Shown in pieces: positions 24,967 to 34,673 of a stretch of 64,000 nt of DNA (position 1 is its first letter; each line of letters opens with the position of its first letter). The translations under genes and the position numbers were made by a program. Under the pieces are notes generated by a model, which did not search any database, was not told where the DNA came from, and saw only the letters and a program-made list of their open reading frames with translations. The stretch is from Streptomyces marianii (GTDB taxonomy: Bacteria > Actinomycetota > Actinomycetes > Streptomycetales > Streptomycetaceae): positions 4,076,001-4,140,000 of the forward strand of contig NZ_VAWE01000001.1 of NCBI RefSeq assembly GCF_005795905.1. Direction: 5' to 3'.

Positions 24967-27821
24967 GGAACTGGTACCACTCCTGGCGCGCCGCGGTCCG
25001 TATCGCCCGCCGCGACGCCGTCCGCTCCAAGGGACGCAGCTTCCTCGTCCTCGCGATGATCGCCCTCCCGATCCTCGGGGTGAGCGCCGCCGATCTGACC
25101 CTGCGCAGCGCCGAGCTCTCCACCGAGCAGTCCCTGGAGCGCAAGCTCGGCCGCGCCGACGCCCAGGTGAGCGATGCCCAGACAGGTGGCGTGCCGATCC
25201 ACCAGACCCCGGACGGCAACGGTTACGACCCCGTCGGGGACTTCTCGGACAAGCCCTGGCCCGAAGGCGACACGGATGTCCGCAAGGCCCTCCCGGCCGG
25301 CACGAAGTTCCTCGAGGACTCGTCCGGTTCCGGGAAGTTGCGCACCGCGCACGGGCTGCTGAACGCCGAGATCCGGGAGCTCAGGGCCGTTGATCCGATG
25401 GCCGAGGGCATCATGACGCCGGTCAGCGGCCGCTTCCCGAAGTCGCCGGACGAGGTGGCGGCGACGACGCACTTCCTGGAGTCCAGCGGGCTGAGCGTGG
25501 GCTCGAAGCTGGTGGCGCGCGGGCTGGACCGCGAGTACACGATCACCGGCTCCTACGAACTGCCGGACTCGCTGAAGAGCGACCAGGTCAACGCGCTCCC
25601 CGGCGCACTGCTGGACCCGCTCGACAAGGCGCTCACCGCAGACGGGCTGCCGGGCACCGAGAAGTCCACGAACTACCTGGTGAGCCTGCCGGGCGGTTTC
25701 ACGTGGAACATGGTCCAGGAGATCAACACCAAGGGCGTCCGGGTGCTGTCACGCGCCGTGCAGCTCTCGCCGCCGGCCGATGCGGACGTGCCGCTGTACG
25801 AGCGCAAGGGCTGGGATAACAGGAACTACGAGCAGAGCACCGCCGCCCGGGCCGCCGCGCTCGCGGCGGTCGGCACGGTCGTCGGTCTGGCCATGCTGGA
25901 GATCTGTCTGCTGGCAGGGCCCGCCTTCGCGGTGGGTGCCCGGCGCTCGCGCCGCCAGCTCGGGCTGGTCGGCGCCAACGGCGGCGACCGCAGCCACGTC
26001 CGGGCCATCGTCCTGGCCGGCGGGCTGGTGATCGGCGTCGCCTCCGCGGTCGTGGGCACGGTCCTCGGCCTGATGCTGACCTTCGCGCTCCGTCCCCTGC
26101 TGGAGGACTACATCGGTGCGCGCTTCGGCAGCTTCGACATCCGTCCTCTCGAACTGCTCGGCATCGGACTCCTCGCCGTGGTCACCGGTCTGCTGGCCGC
26201 GATCGTCCCCGCGGTGACCGCTTCCCGGCAGACCGTTCTGGCCTCGCTCACCGGCCGCCGCGGTATCCGGCGGAGCAACCGGGTACTGCCCGTGCTCGGA
26301 CTGGTCGCCGTGGCGCTCGGCGCCGCGATCGCCCTCTACGGCTCGCTGCTCACCGAGCAGTTCGTCATCGTCGCGGGCGGCAGCGCCCTCGCGGAGCTCG
26401 GCGTGGTCGCCATGACGCCCGCGCTGGTCGGCCTGTTCGGCCGCTCCGGCCGCTGGCTGCCGCTGTCACCGCGGCTGGCGCTGCGGGACGCGGTGCGCAA
26501 CCGGGGCCGCACGGCACCGGCGGTGGCCGCCGTACTCGCCGCGGTCGCCGGAACCGTCGCCGTGGCCACGTACGCCACCAGTAGTGACGCCCAGTCGGAG
26601 GCCTCGTACGAGGCGCGGCTGCCGCACGGTGCGGTCTCGATGGTGATCGCCGACGGCGGCGGACGGGATGTGCCGGCGGCCCGCGCCGCGGTGCAGAAGT
26701 ACCTGCCGGTGGACGTGCGCGCCGACGTGGACCGGATCGTCGTCGGGAGCGTCAACTGCCCGCCGTTCGGCGGCGGCAAGGAATGCGGCAGCTACGAGAT
26801 CGTCGTGCCCGAGCCGAACCGCTGTCCGCTGTGGAGCTCCTCCGACGGCCAGGATCCCTCCGAGAAGTTCACCAAGGCCCAGCTGCGCGCACTCGCCAAG
26901 GACTGGCGGTGCAAGGAGAGCTCCGGCATGACCTACACGGAGAGCGGGGTGCTCGTCGCCGACGAGAAGCTGCTGGAGGTGCTCGCCGTCGACGATCCGT
27001 CCGCCGCGAAGGCCCTGGCGGACGGCAAGGCCGTCTCCTTCGACAAGCGCAACCTCGACGGAAGCGGTGCGGTCGCCATCCGACTGATCACCGACATGGA
27101 GGCTGCGAACCGGGCGATAGAGAACGACAAGGAGATCCCCGGCACGATCAAGTCCTTCCCCGTCCACCAGGCGGCAGACGAGGTCGACGCCTATGGGGTG
27201 GCCATGATCCTTCCGCCGCCGGCGGCCAAGGCGGCCGGCATCACCACCGTCCCGCTCGGTGCGTACTACTCCACGGACCGGATGCCCAGCAGCGAGCAGC
27301 GGCAGAAGCTCGACGGTGAGCTCGACAAGTCGGCCGCGAACATCGATCTGCACCTCGAGGAGGGCTACACCAGCGACAACAGCATCGTCCTGCTGGCCCT
27401 GACCGTCTTCGCCGGCCTGGTCACGATCGGGGCGGCCGGGATCGCCACCGGGCTGGCACAGGCCGACGCGGAGGCCGACCTCAAGACCCTGGCGGCCGTG
27501 GGGGCCCCGCCCCGGGTCCGTCGCACGCTGAGCGGATTCCAGTGCGGCGTCATCGCCGCGATGGGCGTGGTCCTCGGCTCGGCCGCCGGAGTCCTGCCCG
27601 CGATGGGCCTGCGGCTCACCGAGCACCGCCAGGAGCTCAAGTGGTACGAGGAGGCACTGGACGCCGGCTGGGGCGGGAACCTGACCCCTCCGGTGTCCAC
27701 GATCGTCATCCCGTGGGGCACGCTGGCCGCCCTGCTGGTCGCGGTGCCGCTCGGCGCAGCCCTGCTGGCGGCACTGGTCACCCGCTCCCGGGGTGCGCTG
27801 GCCCGCCGTGAGGCGATCTGA
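24963..27821 (+). CDS. FtsX-like ABC permease
   Basis: A 952-residue permease from GTG 24963. An N-terminal membrane helix (SFLVLAMIALPILG) is followed by an extracellular MacB-type domain, a first FtsX domain of about three to four helices around residues 295-440, further helices, a second extracellular domain with several Cys (VNCPPFGGGKECGS, NRCPLW, WRCKESS), and a final FtsX domain. The Cys residues probably form disulphides outside the cell. It works with the ATPase just upstream, probably exporting a lipophilic compound or peptide, or acting as a mechanotransmitter. Substrate unknown. Confidence 0.93.
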   Translation: MRNWYHSWRAAVRIARRDAVRSKGRSFLVLAMIALPILGVSAADLTLRSAELSTEQSLERKLGRADAQVSDAQTGGVPIHQTPDGNGYDPVGDFSDKPWPEGDTDVRKALPAGTKFLEDSSGSGKLRTAHGLLNAEIRELRAVDPMAEGIMTPVSGRFPKSPDEVAATTHFLESSGLSVGSKLVARGLDREYTITGSYELPDSLKSDQVNALPGALLDPLDKALTADGLPGTEKSTNYLVSLPGGFTWNMVQEINTKGVRVLSRAVQLSPPADADVPLYERKGWDNRNYEQSTAARAAALAAVGTVVGLAMLEICLLAGPAFAVGARRSRRQLGLVGANGGDRSHVRAIVLAGGLVIGVASAVVGTVLGLMLTFALRPLLEDYIGARFGSFDIRPLELLGIGLLAVVTGLLAAIVPAVTASRQTVLASLTGRRGIRRSNRVLPVLGLVAVALGAAIALYGSLLTEQFVIVAGGSALAELGVVAMTPALVGLFGRSGRWLPLSPRLALRDAVRNRGRTAPAVAAVLAAVAGTVAVATYATSSDAQSEASYEARLPHGAVSMVIADGGGRDVPAARAAVQKYLPVDVRADVDRIVVGSVNCPPFGGGKECGSYEIVVPEPNRCPLWSSSDGQDPSEKFTKAQLRALAKDWRCKESSGMTYTESGVLVADEKLLEVLAVDDPSAAKALADGKAVSFDKRNLDGSGAVAIRLITDMEAANRAIENDKEIPGTIKSFPVHQAADEVDAYGVAMILPPPAAKAAGITTVPLGAYYSTDRMPSSEQRQKLDGELDKSAANIDLHLEEGYTSDNSIVLLALTVFAGLVTIGAAGIATGLAQADAEADLKTLAAVGAPPRVRRTLSGFQCGVIAAMGVVLGSAAGVLPAMGLRLTEHRQELKWYEEALDAGWGGNLTPPVSTIVIPWGTLAALLVAVPLGAALLAALVTRSRGALARREAI

Positions 27822-27850
27822 GCCCTCTTCGGTACGCGCCCGGTGAAATC

Positions 27851-27891
27851 GTGCCCTCGCACCAGGGTGGATCACCCCGGTGCGGGGGCAC
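27851..27891. terminator. Long hairpin terminator after the ABC operon
   Basis: GTGCCCTCGCACCAGGGTG (27851-27869) pairs with CACCCCGGTGCGGGGGCAC (27873-27891) over 19 positions with two imperfect pairs and a three-base loop. It separates the permease gene from bpa. Confidence 0.8.
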
Positions 27892-27920
27892 ACCGTGGGG
27901 GGAACCACAGGTGCGAGAGA

Positions 27921-28469
27921 ATGGACGGCATGGAGATGCCGAGGAGTGAACGGTCGCAGGAGAGTCCCCCGGTCCTCATCGTGGGACAGAACGGGATGGC
28001 GCTCGGCGGCGGTGAAGGTGACGGCGAGCCTCGCGAGGTCCCGGTGACGGAGATGGTCGAACAGCCCGCGAAGGTCATGCGGATCGGCAGCATGATCAAG
28101 CAGCTGCTGGAGGAGGTGCGCGCGGCACCTCTGGACGAGGCGAGCCGGGTCCGGCTGAAGGAGATCCATGCGAGCTCGGTGAAGGAACTCGAGGAAGGGC
28201 TGGCCCCTGAGCTCGTCGAGGAGCTTGAGCGGCTCTCGCTTCCGTTCACCGACGAGACCGTGCCCTCGGAGGCCGAGCTGCGCATCGCGCAGGCCCAGCT
28301 GGTCGGCTGGCTCGAAGGGCTCTTCCACGGCATCCAGACGGCGCTGTTCGCCCAGCAGATGGCGGCCCGCGCCCAGCTCGAGCAGATGCGCCGTGCGCTC
28401 CCCCCGGGTGCTCCGACCGACGACGACCCCCTCCACGGCGGCGCCGCCCGCTCGGGCCCCTACCTCTGA
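27921..28469 (+). CDS. bpa: Bacterial proteasome activator Bpa
   Basis: A 182-residue protein from ATG 27921. The conserved core is the Bpa/Rv3780 family: VEQPAKVMRIGSMIKQLLEE, APLDEASRVRLKEIH, and LVGWLEGLFHGIQTALFAQQ. Bpa forms a twelve-subunit ring that opens the 20S proteasome without ATP. The C-terminus here is GPYL, matching the GQYL-type docking tail of the family with one substitution. Presence implies a 20S proteasome elsewhere in this genome. A second ATG at 27930 is possible. Confidence 0.94.
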   Translation: MDGMEMPRSERSQESPPVLIVGQNGMALGGGEGDGEPREVPVTEMVEQPAKVMRIGSMIKQLLEEVRAAPLDEASRVRLKEIHASSVKELEEGLAPELVEELERLSLPFTDETVPSEAELRIAQAQLVGWLEGLFHGIQTALFAQQMAARAQLEQMRRALPPGAPTDDDPLHGGAARSGPYL

Positions 28470-28485
28470 GTTCCCCCACGCAGAG

Positions 28486-28514
28486 CGGCCCCGTCCTTCG
28501 CAAGGGCGGGGCCG
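28486..28514. terminator. Hairpin terminator between bpa and the quinone reductase
   Basis: CGGCCCCGTCCTT pairs with AAGGGCGGGGCCG around loop CGC, with one G-T pair. It lies between convergent genes and probably terminates both. Confidence 0.8.
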
Positions 28515-28590
28515 TCGTCATCGGCGCGCGCTCCGCACCGGCACGGAGCGGGACGGTGGGGGCCGGTCCTCCGGCCCGGGTGGGCCCGGT

Positions 28591-29583
28591 TCAGCGCTGC
28601 CAGGCCGGGGCCACCAGCAGCACCTTGCCCACATGGGCGCCGGACTCCAGGATCCGGTGCGCCTCGGCCGCCTCCGGCATCGGCAGAGCACGGTCCACCA
28701 CGGGCTTCACCGCCCCCACCTCGATGAGCGGCCAGACGTGCTCCCGCACGGCGGCGACGATCGCCGTCTTCTCGTGCAGCGGCCGAGCGCGCAGCGATGT
28801 CGCGGTCACCGCGCCCCGCTTGCCCAGCAGCACCCCGAGGTTCAGCTCGCCCTTCACCCCGCCCTGCAGCCCGATCACGGCCAGACGCCCGTTGACGGCC
28901 AGCGCACGCACGTTCCTGTCCAGGTACTTGGCGCCGATGATGTCGAGAATGACATCGGCCCCGGCACCGTCGGTAGCCTTCCGCAGCTCCTCGACGAAGT
29001 CCTGCTCGCGGTAGTCGATCAGGATGTCGGCGCCCAGCTCGGCGCAGCGCGCCAGCTTCTCCGGCCCTCCAGCGGTAACGGCCACACGTGCGCCCACCGC
29101 CTTCCCCAACTGGATGGCCATCGTGCCGATCCCGCTGGCGCCGCCGTGTGCCAGCAGCGTCTCACCGGGCCGCAGATGGGCGACCATGAACACGTTGGAC
29201 CAGACGGTGCACGTGACCTCGGGCAGTGCCGCCGCCGTGATCAAGTCGACGCCTTGGGGCACCGGGAGCAGCTGGCCGGCGGGCACGACCACCCGCTCCG
29301 CGTATCCGCCGCCCGACAGCAGCGCGCACACCTCGTCGCCCACGCTCCATCCGGAGACTCCGGAGCCGACGGACACGATCCGGCCCGAGCACTCCAGCCC
29401 CGGATAGGGGGACGCGCCGGGCGGCGGGTCGTAGAAGCCCTGCCGCTGGAGGACGTCCGCGCGATTGACGGCGCTCGCGGCAACCTCGACGAGGACCTCC
29501 CCCTGGCCGGGTTCGGGGTCCGGTGCCTCCGCCCAGACCAGCGCCTCGGGACCACCTGGTTCGGGAATCGTGATCGCGTCCAT
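28591..29583 (-). CDS. NAD(P)H quinone oxidoreductase (PIG3/QOR family)
   Basis: A 330-residue zinc-independent medium-chain dehydrogenase. Recognisable features are the start MDAITIPEPGGPEAL, NRADVLQRQGFYDPPPG typical of PIG3-type QOR, and the nucleotide-binding glycine motif HGGASGIGTMAIQLG. No structural-zinc Cys cluster is seen. It reduces quinones with NADPH in the cytosol. The stop of the next gene on the strand lies nine bases upstream, so it is probably co-transcribed with the channel and MoeA genes. Confidence 0.93.
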   Translation of the reverse strand: MDAITIPEPGGPEALVWAEAPDPEPGQGEVLVEVAASAVNRADVLQRQGFYDPPPGASPYPGLECSGRIVSVGSGVSGWSVGDEVCALLSGGGYAERVVVPAGQLLPVPQGVDLITAAALPEVTCTVWSNVFMVAHLRPGETLLAHGGASGIGTMAIQLGKAVGARVAVTAGGPEKLARCAELGADILIDYREQDFVEELRKATDGAGADVILDIIGAKYLDRNVRALAVNGRLAVIGLQGGVKGELNLGVLLGKRGAVTATSLRARPLHEKTAIVAAVREHVWPLIEVGAVKPVVDRALPMPEAAEAHRILESGAHVGKVLLVAPAWQR

Positions 29584-29592
29584 GGCGCGAGG

Positions 29593-30702
29593 CTACTCCG
29601 GCTTGGCGTTGCCGCCGCCCCGCACCGCACCGGGCAGCGCCTTCGTCGCACGCACGATGGTGATGACCCGGTCCGTCAGCTGGAGCGGACTGGCCTCGGG
29701 GTCGTCGTAACCGAGCAGCCGGTGCCCGCGCAACACGCTGACCACCAGGTCTTCCACCTCCCGGACGTTCTTGCCGACCTCGCTCTTTATCACCGGCCGC
29801 TCGACGATATCGAGCCCGCTGCCCTGTTGGATCAGGTCTTCCATCACCGTGCCCGCGTACGGGCTGAGCACGGACAACCCGAGGAGGCGGCCCGCCGCGC
29901 TGGCGCTGGTGATCACCGCGTCGGCGCCGGACTGACGCAGCAGAGGCGCGTTCTCCTCCTCCCGGACCGCGGCCACGATCTTCGCTCCCCGGTTGAGCTG
30001 CCGCGCGGTGAGCGCGACCAGGACCGCCGTGTCGTCGCGCTGGGTGGCGATGATGATCTGCCGTGCCCTCTGCACCTCGGCCCGGAGCAGCACATCGCTC
30101 CGGGTCGCGTCGCCGATGACACCCGTGAAGCCGTCCGCGTTCGCCGCCTCGATCACCTTGGAGCTCGGGTCGACGATGACGACCTGCGCCTTCTGCAGGC
30201 CCGTCGCACACAGGGTCAGCAGTGCGGAGCGCCCCTTCGTGCCGAAGCCGATGACGACGGTGTGGTCACGCAAGGTGGACCTCCAACGGTTCAGCCGCCA
30301 CTCCTCCCGGGTCCGTTCCGTGAGGACCTCGAGAGTGGTACCGACCAGAATGATCAGAAACAGCACGCGCAGCGGCGTCACCAGCAGCACATTGATCAGG
30401 CGCGCACTGTCGCTGTGCGGAACGATGTCGCCGTAGCCCGTGGTGGAGAGCGTCACCGTGGAGTAGTAGACGGCGTCGAGGAAGTCGACCTTCTGGTCGG
30501 CGTTGTCGTAGTAGCCGCCGCGGTCCAGCCAGACGATGAGCACCGTCAGTACGAGGACGAACAAGGCCAGCAACAGCCGCTTGGTGACCTGCCGCAGCGG
30601 TCTTTCGACGGTCTGCTTGGGCAGGTGCACCCGTGAGACGGCCAGTTGTTCGTCCGCTTGCCGGGCCATCGCGTCATGGCCGGGAAGTTTCACGTGAAAC
30701 AC
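29593..30702 (-). CDS. Two-TM potassium channel with RCK/TrkA-N domain
   Basis: About 369 residues. It has two membrane helices flanking a pore with the K+ selectivity filter TTGYGD, then a cytoplasmic Rossmann (TrkA-N/RCK) domain beginning VVIGFGTKGRSAL, and a C-terminal lobe. The architecture matches MthK-like channels gated by ligand binding to the RCK ring. The GTG at 30702 gives MFHVKL and lies inside a perfect parS site; a second GTG at 30693 is better spaced from GAAGG, and ATG 30669 is a third option. The gene overlaps the 3' end of the MoeA gene. Confidence 0.93.
   Translation of the reverse strand: MFHVKLPGHDAMARQADEQLAVSRVHLPKQTVERPLRQVTKRLLLALFVLVLTVLIVWLDRGGYYDNADQKVDFLDAVYYSTVTLSTTGYGDIVPHSDSARLINVLLVTPLRVLFLIILVGTTLEVLTERTREEWRLNRWRSTLRDHTVVIGFGTKGRSALLTLCATGLQKAQVVIVDPSSKVIEAANADGFTGVIGDATRSDVLLRAEVQRARQIIIATQRDDTAVLVALTARQLNRGAKIVAAVREEENAPLLRQSGADAVITSASAAGRLLGLSVLSPYAGTVMEDLIQQGSGLDIVERPVIKSEVGKNVREVEDLVVSVLRGHRLLGYDDPEASPLQLTDRVITIVRATKALPGAVRGGGNAKPE
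30687..30700. other. parS centromere site (perfect)
   Basis: GTTTCACGTGAAAC exactly matches the Streptomyces ParB-binding parS consensus, as known. It contains the MoeA stop codon and the first codons of the channel gene. Such sites cluster around oriC. Confidence 0.9.
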
Positions 30703-32123
30703 CCTTCGGAGCTCGGTGGCCAGGTGAGATCGAGGATCTCCAGCTCGTCGCCGGGCCGCCCTCCCCCGGGAGGCACGACGGCGAGACCGTGTGCGGCGGC
30801 GATTCCCCGCAGCATGGCCGGACCGCGGTAGTGCAGCGGTACGACCTTGTCGCCGCGGTACACCACCGGCACCAGCCGGGTGTCCTGCGGATGTCCGTGG
30901 ATCTCGTCCCTCAGGGACGCGCGATACGGCGCCGGGGTTGCCTGCCCGGACCGCCGGCGCAGCAGGGGCTCCGCGAGCGTGAGCAGTCCGGAGACGGCGG
31001 CGAGCGGATTCCCCGGCAGTCCCACCAGATGGCGGCCCGGAGCGAGCCTGGCCAGGAGCATCGGATGCCCGGGCCGTACGGCGACGCCGTCGACCAGCAG
31101 CTCCGCACCCGCCTTGCGCAGCACGGGGTGGACATGGTCCACCGGTCCCGCGGCCGTGCCGCCCGTGGTGATGACGAGATCGGCGGCTGACTCGGTGACG
31201 GCCCGCTGCAAGGCGTCCGCGTCGTCGCCGACCCTGCGGGTACCGGTCACGTCGGCCCCGAGGGCGCGCAGCCAGGGAGCGATCATCGGCCCGAGCGCAT
31301 CACGGATCAGCCCGTCGTGCGGCAGCCCTTCGGTGAGCAGCTCATCTCCCAGGACGAGCACCTCCACCGTCGGACGGAGCACCGTGAGCAGTTCGTCGTA
31401 GCCGGCGGCGGCTGCGAGACCGAGTACGGCAGGGGTGACCAGCGTCCCTTCGGCCAGCAGTCGGTCGCCGGAGCGGCATTCCTGGCCCCGGGGCCTGATG
31501 TCCTGACCGTGCAACACCCGCCGCTGGGCGTGCAGATGACCGCTGTCGGTCCGGGCGTGCTCGCTGCGGATCACTGCGGTGGCGCCGGGCGGGACGCGGG
31601 CACCCGTCGCGATCCGTACGGCCGTGCCGTCCGCGAGGGTCCCGGCCTCCTCGCGCCCCGCGAGGAGGCCGCCGTCGCCGGACATCACCGTCCACGGTCC
31701 CGGGCCCGCGACCGCCCAACCGTCCATGGCGGAGGTGTCGAACGACGGCAGATCGACGAACGCGGTGAGCGGAGTGGCGAGCACCCTGCCCAGGGAGGCG
31801 GCGAGGGGATCTCGCTGGGTGCGCAGCACCCCGGCACGTCCGGCACGGGACGCGACGGCGCGTGCCTCGTCCCAGGGCATGCCACGGCGCCGTCCGCGGA
31901 GGGCGTCCCGTCCCGGTGCGGACGGCTCCTGACGCCCCGGCGAGGTCGGGGACCGCCTTCCCACCAACGCGAGAGCGTCCTCCATGCCGTCGTCGCCCTC
32001 CACCATCGGGGCGGAGGCACGGTCATCGGACCGGTCGTGGGACACGGGACAGGGCGCCGACTCACCGGTGCCGCCCTGCCCGGTGGCGCCGGAAGCACCG
32101 AGATCATGGTCCTGCGCGGTCAT
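30690..32123 (-). CDS. MoeA-like molybdopterin molybdotransferase
   Basis: A 477-residue protein. A disordered N-terminal extension of about 75 residues is followed by the MoeA core (FVDLPSFDTSAMDGWAVAG and TGARVPPGATAVIRSE). The MoCF-binding domain has VLGDELL, ITTGGTAAGPVDHV and LVGLPGNPLAAVSGLL; the C-terminal barrel includes RLVPVVYRGD. MoeA inserts molybdate into molybdopterin. The N-terminal extension is unusual; a start further in is possible. It overlaps the MobA-like gene (ATGA) and shares its stop region with parS. Confidence 0.9.
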   Translation of the reverse strand: MTAQDHDLGASGATGQGGTGESAPCPVSHDRSDDRASAPMVEGDDGMEDALALVGRRSPTSPGRQEPSAPGRDALRGRRRGMPWDEARAVASRAGRAGVLRTQRDPLAASLGRVLATPLTAFVDLPSFDTSAMDGWAVAGPGPWTVMSGDGGLLAGREEAGTLADGTAVRIATGARVPPGATAVIRSEHARTDSGHLHAQRRVLHGQDIRPRGQECRSGDRLLAEGTLVTPAVLGLAAAAGYDELLTVLRPTVEVLVLGDELLTEGLPHDGLIRDALGPMIAPWLRALGADVTGTRRVGDDADALQRAVTESAADLVITTGGTAAGPVDHVHPVLRKAGAELLVDGVAVRPGHPMLLARLAPGRHLVGLPGNPLAAVSGLLTLAEPLLRRRSGQATPAPYRASLRDEIHGHPQDTRLVPVVYRGDKVVPLHYRGPAMLRGIAAAHGLAVVPPGGGRPGDELEILDLTWPPSSEGCFT

Positions 32124-33073
32124 CGGCTGCCGGCCCCGTCGCTGCGGTCCGGACCGTTCCGGCCGTCCTCACGTCCGTCCGCCCCTGCCTTGTCGGCCGC
32201 GGCTCCGTCCGCCTCGGCGGCCTCGGCGGCCTCGGCGGCCCACCGTCCGGCCAGCGCCCCGGCCTTGCGGGCCGCCTCGGCGACCGCCTGGGCATCGTCA
32301 CCGCCGGCCCTCGCCGCCGCATAGCCGACGAGGAAGGTGGTCAGCGGAGCCGCGGGCCGGGCTACGCCATGGGCGGCGTCCCGGGCGAGGTCGAGCAGCA
32401 GTCCCGTGTCCACCTCGAGGTCGATGCCGAGTTCGTCCTTGACTGCGGTGATCCATTCATCCAGCACGTTCCCATGCTCCCTGATCCTGGCCCGGGCTGT
32501 GACGATGTCCTCCCAGGTGTCGCAGTCGTACGCGGCGAGCGGTCCGGCGGCCACCCGGTCCAGGTCGAGTTCGGACGTCAGCAGACGCAGCGGCAGCCCC
32601 GAGAGACCGCCGTGCTCGGCGGCGATCAGGGCCAGTTCGCGATGGAGCGGTTCCGCGCGGTACGCCGCGACGAGCGACTGGTCCCGGCCGTCGGCATCGA
32701 CGAGGAGCGCACCCTCTCGCCCTCCGGAATCCACGGCGTCGACCAGCCGCCGCACCGTCCCGTCGTCGAGGAAGGGGAGATCTGCGGAGAGCACCACGAC
32801 GGTGGGGGCGCCGGTCCGGCGGAGGCCCGCGTGGAGCGCGGCGAGCGGCCCGCCGCCCGGCGGGGTCTCGCGGGTCCAGGTCACCGGGCGCGCGGTCGGC
32901 CGCCGCCCGCCGACGACGACCGTGCGCCCGGCGCCCCGGCTTGCCCTCAGCACCCGGTCGAGCAGCGTCCGGCCGCCGACGCTCACCCCCGGTTTGTCCG
33001 CGCCGCCGAGCCGCTCGGCATCCCCTCCGGCGAGCACGATGGCGTCGTAGTCCGCTTCCGCATCGGCAGTCAC
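32120..33073 (-). CDS. MobA-like nucleotidyltransferase fused to DUF6457
   Basis: A 317-residue protein from GTG 33073. The N-terminal NTP-transferase domain has the signature LAGGDAERLGGADKPG and the metal Asp in VVLSADLPFLDD. A C-terminal DUF6457 domain begins LDEWITAVKDELGIDLEVD, and an Ala/Glu/Asp-rich tail ends the protein. MobA attaches GMP to molybdenum cofactor; the coupling to MoeA by ATGA supports a cofactor role. The DUF6457 fusion is common in actinobacteria but unexplained. Confidence 0.9.
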   Translation of the reverse strand: MTADAEADYDAIVLAGGDAERLGGADKPGVSVGGRTLLDRVLRASRGAGRTVVVGGRRPTARPVTWTRETPPGGGPLAALHAGLRRTGAPTVVVLSADLPFLDDGTVRRLVDAVDSGGREGALLVDADGRDQSLVAAYRAEPLHRELALIAAEHGGLSGLPLRLLTSELDLDRVAAGPLAAYDCDTWEDIVTARARIREHGNVLDEWITAVKDELGIDLEVDTGLLLDLARDAAHGVARPAAPLTTFLVGYAAARAGGDDAQAVAEAARKAGALAGRWAAEAAEAAEADGAAADKAGADGREDGRNGPDRSDGAGSR

Positions 33074-33149
33074 CCCAGAAGTATGGGCGTGACCGCCGAT
33101 ACGGAACCACTCGGCCCCGCCGACGCGGGTTTCCCGCGATACCGCGCGA

Positions 33150-34673
33150 TCAGAGAGTGCGCAGCAGCACCGCGGGCTGCTCCACGCAGTCCGCCACGTA
33201 CCGGAGGAAGCCGCCGGCCGTGCCTCCATCGCACACCCGGTGGTCGAACGTGAGCGAGAGCTGCACGACCTGGCGGACGGCGAGCTGTCCCTCGTGCACC
33301 CAGGGCTTGGGCACGATACGGCCGACACCGAGCATGGCCGCCTCCGGGTGGTTGATGATCGGCGTGGAGCCGTCGACCCCGAACACGCCGTAGTTGTTCA
33401 GCGTGAACGTGCCGCCCGTGAGGTCGGCCGGAGTGAGGCTGCCCTGGCGGGCCTTGTCGGTGAGCCGCGCGAATTCCTCGGTGAGCGACTCCGCCGGGCG
33501 GTCCTGTGCGTCACGGACGACCGGGACGACCAGGCCTCGGTCGGTCTGGGCCGCGAAGCCGAGATGGATCCCGGGCAGCCGCACGATCTCCCTCGTTTCA
33601 AGATCCACCGTGGAGTTGAGCTCCGGGTGGCGGGTGAGCGCCGCCGTGCAGATACGGGCCAGCAGAGCAAGCAGCGAGATCTTCGGCCCACCCGCCGCGT
33701 TCATGGCCCTGCGGGCGGCCATGAGTTCGGTGGCGTCCGCGTCGACCCAGCAGGTCGCGTCCGGAATCTCCCGGCGGCTGCGGGACAGCTTGTCCGCGAC
33801 GGCGCCACGCACCCCGCGCAGCGGAATCCGCTCACCGGTGGCCGGGCCGCGCGCGGCGCCGATCGCCGGTGCGGGTTCGGTGGCGGGAACCGGCGGTTGT
33901 GCCGCGATGTGCTGCTCGGCCGCGCCGGCACGGGCCCGCACGGCGTGCTCCACGTCCACGCGCAGGACCAGCCCGTCCGGCCCGGACCCCCGCAGTGCCC
34001 GCAGATCGACCCCGTTGTCCCGGGCCAGCCGCCGCACCAGCGGCGAGATGACCGCGACCGGACCTTGGTGGGCGGGCGGGACGGCTTCGAGGACGACGTC
34101 GCCCTGGGCGGGGGTGCCGCGCGGCGCGTCGGGCGCCGGGCTCTCCACGGCGCTGTCCCAGACCGGTTCGTGTCCCGCGGTGGACGCCCCGGACGTCCCG
34201 CCCGGCACGGGTCCGGGAGCCGACGCGACGGGTCCACCACCGCTCGCGGTGCGTGCGTCGCCCGTGGGGGCGGACCTGCCGCCGGTGAGCGCCGGCGGGC
34301 GGACCCTCCGGCGGCGGGCCGCCGGTGCACCCGTCCCGTAGCCCACGAGGACGTTGCCCGAGGACTCCGCCTCCTGGCTCGCGGCGGTGCCGGCACCCTC
34401 GGCGGAGCCGCCGGGGACGGGCTCCGTCGCGCCCACCGCGACGGTGAGCAGGGGAGCCCCGACGGGAAGCTCCGCCCCTTCGTCACCGAAGCGCTGCGTG
34501 ACCACACCCGCGTACGGGCAGGGCACCTCGACCATCGCCTTGGCCGTCTCGACCTCGACGACCGGCTGGTCGATGGCGACGACATCGCCCACGTCCACCA
34601 GCCAGCGGACGATCTCCGCCTCGGTCAGGCCCTCACCGAGGTCCGGCAGCCTGAATTCGAGCACCTGGGCCAT
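33150..34673 (-). CDS. bkdC: Branched-chain 2-oxoacid dehydrogenase E2 (set 2)
   Basis: A 507-residue acyltransferase from ATG 34673, whose first base is the last base of the E1-beta stop (TGATG). The lipoyl domain has its Lys in VETAKAMVEV; a long linker, a peripheral-subunit-binding domain (SPLVRRLARDNGVDLRAL) and the catalytic domain ending FDHRVCDGG follow. It is the last gene of the second bkd operon. The linker is richer in Gly/Thr/Ser than in set 1. Same reaction expected, possibly with different induction. Confidence 0.93.
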   Translation of the reverse strand: MAQVLEFRLPDLGEGLTEAEIVRWLVDVGDVVAIDQPVVEVETAKAMVEVPCPYAGVVTQRFGDEGAELPVGAPLLTVAVGATEPVPGGSAEGAGTAASQEAESSGNVLVGYGTGAPAARRRRVRPPALTGGRSAPTGDARTASGGGPVASAPGPVPGGTSGASTAGHEPVWDSAVESPAPDAPRGTPAQGDVVLEAVPPAHQGPVAVISPLVRRLARDNGVDLRALRGSGPDGLVLRVDVEHAVRARAGAAEQHIAAQPPVPATEPAPAIGAARGPATGERIPLRGVRGAVADKLSRSRREIPDATCWVDADATELMAARRAMNAAGGPKISLLALLARICTAALTRHPELNSTVDLETREIVRLPGIHLGFAAQTDRGLVVPVVRDAQDRPAESLTEEFARLTDKARQGSLTPADLTGGTFTLNNYGVFGVDGSTPIINHPEAAMLGVGRIVPKPWVHEGQLAVRQVVQLSLTFDHRVCDGGTAGGFLRYVADCVEQPAVLLRTL

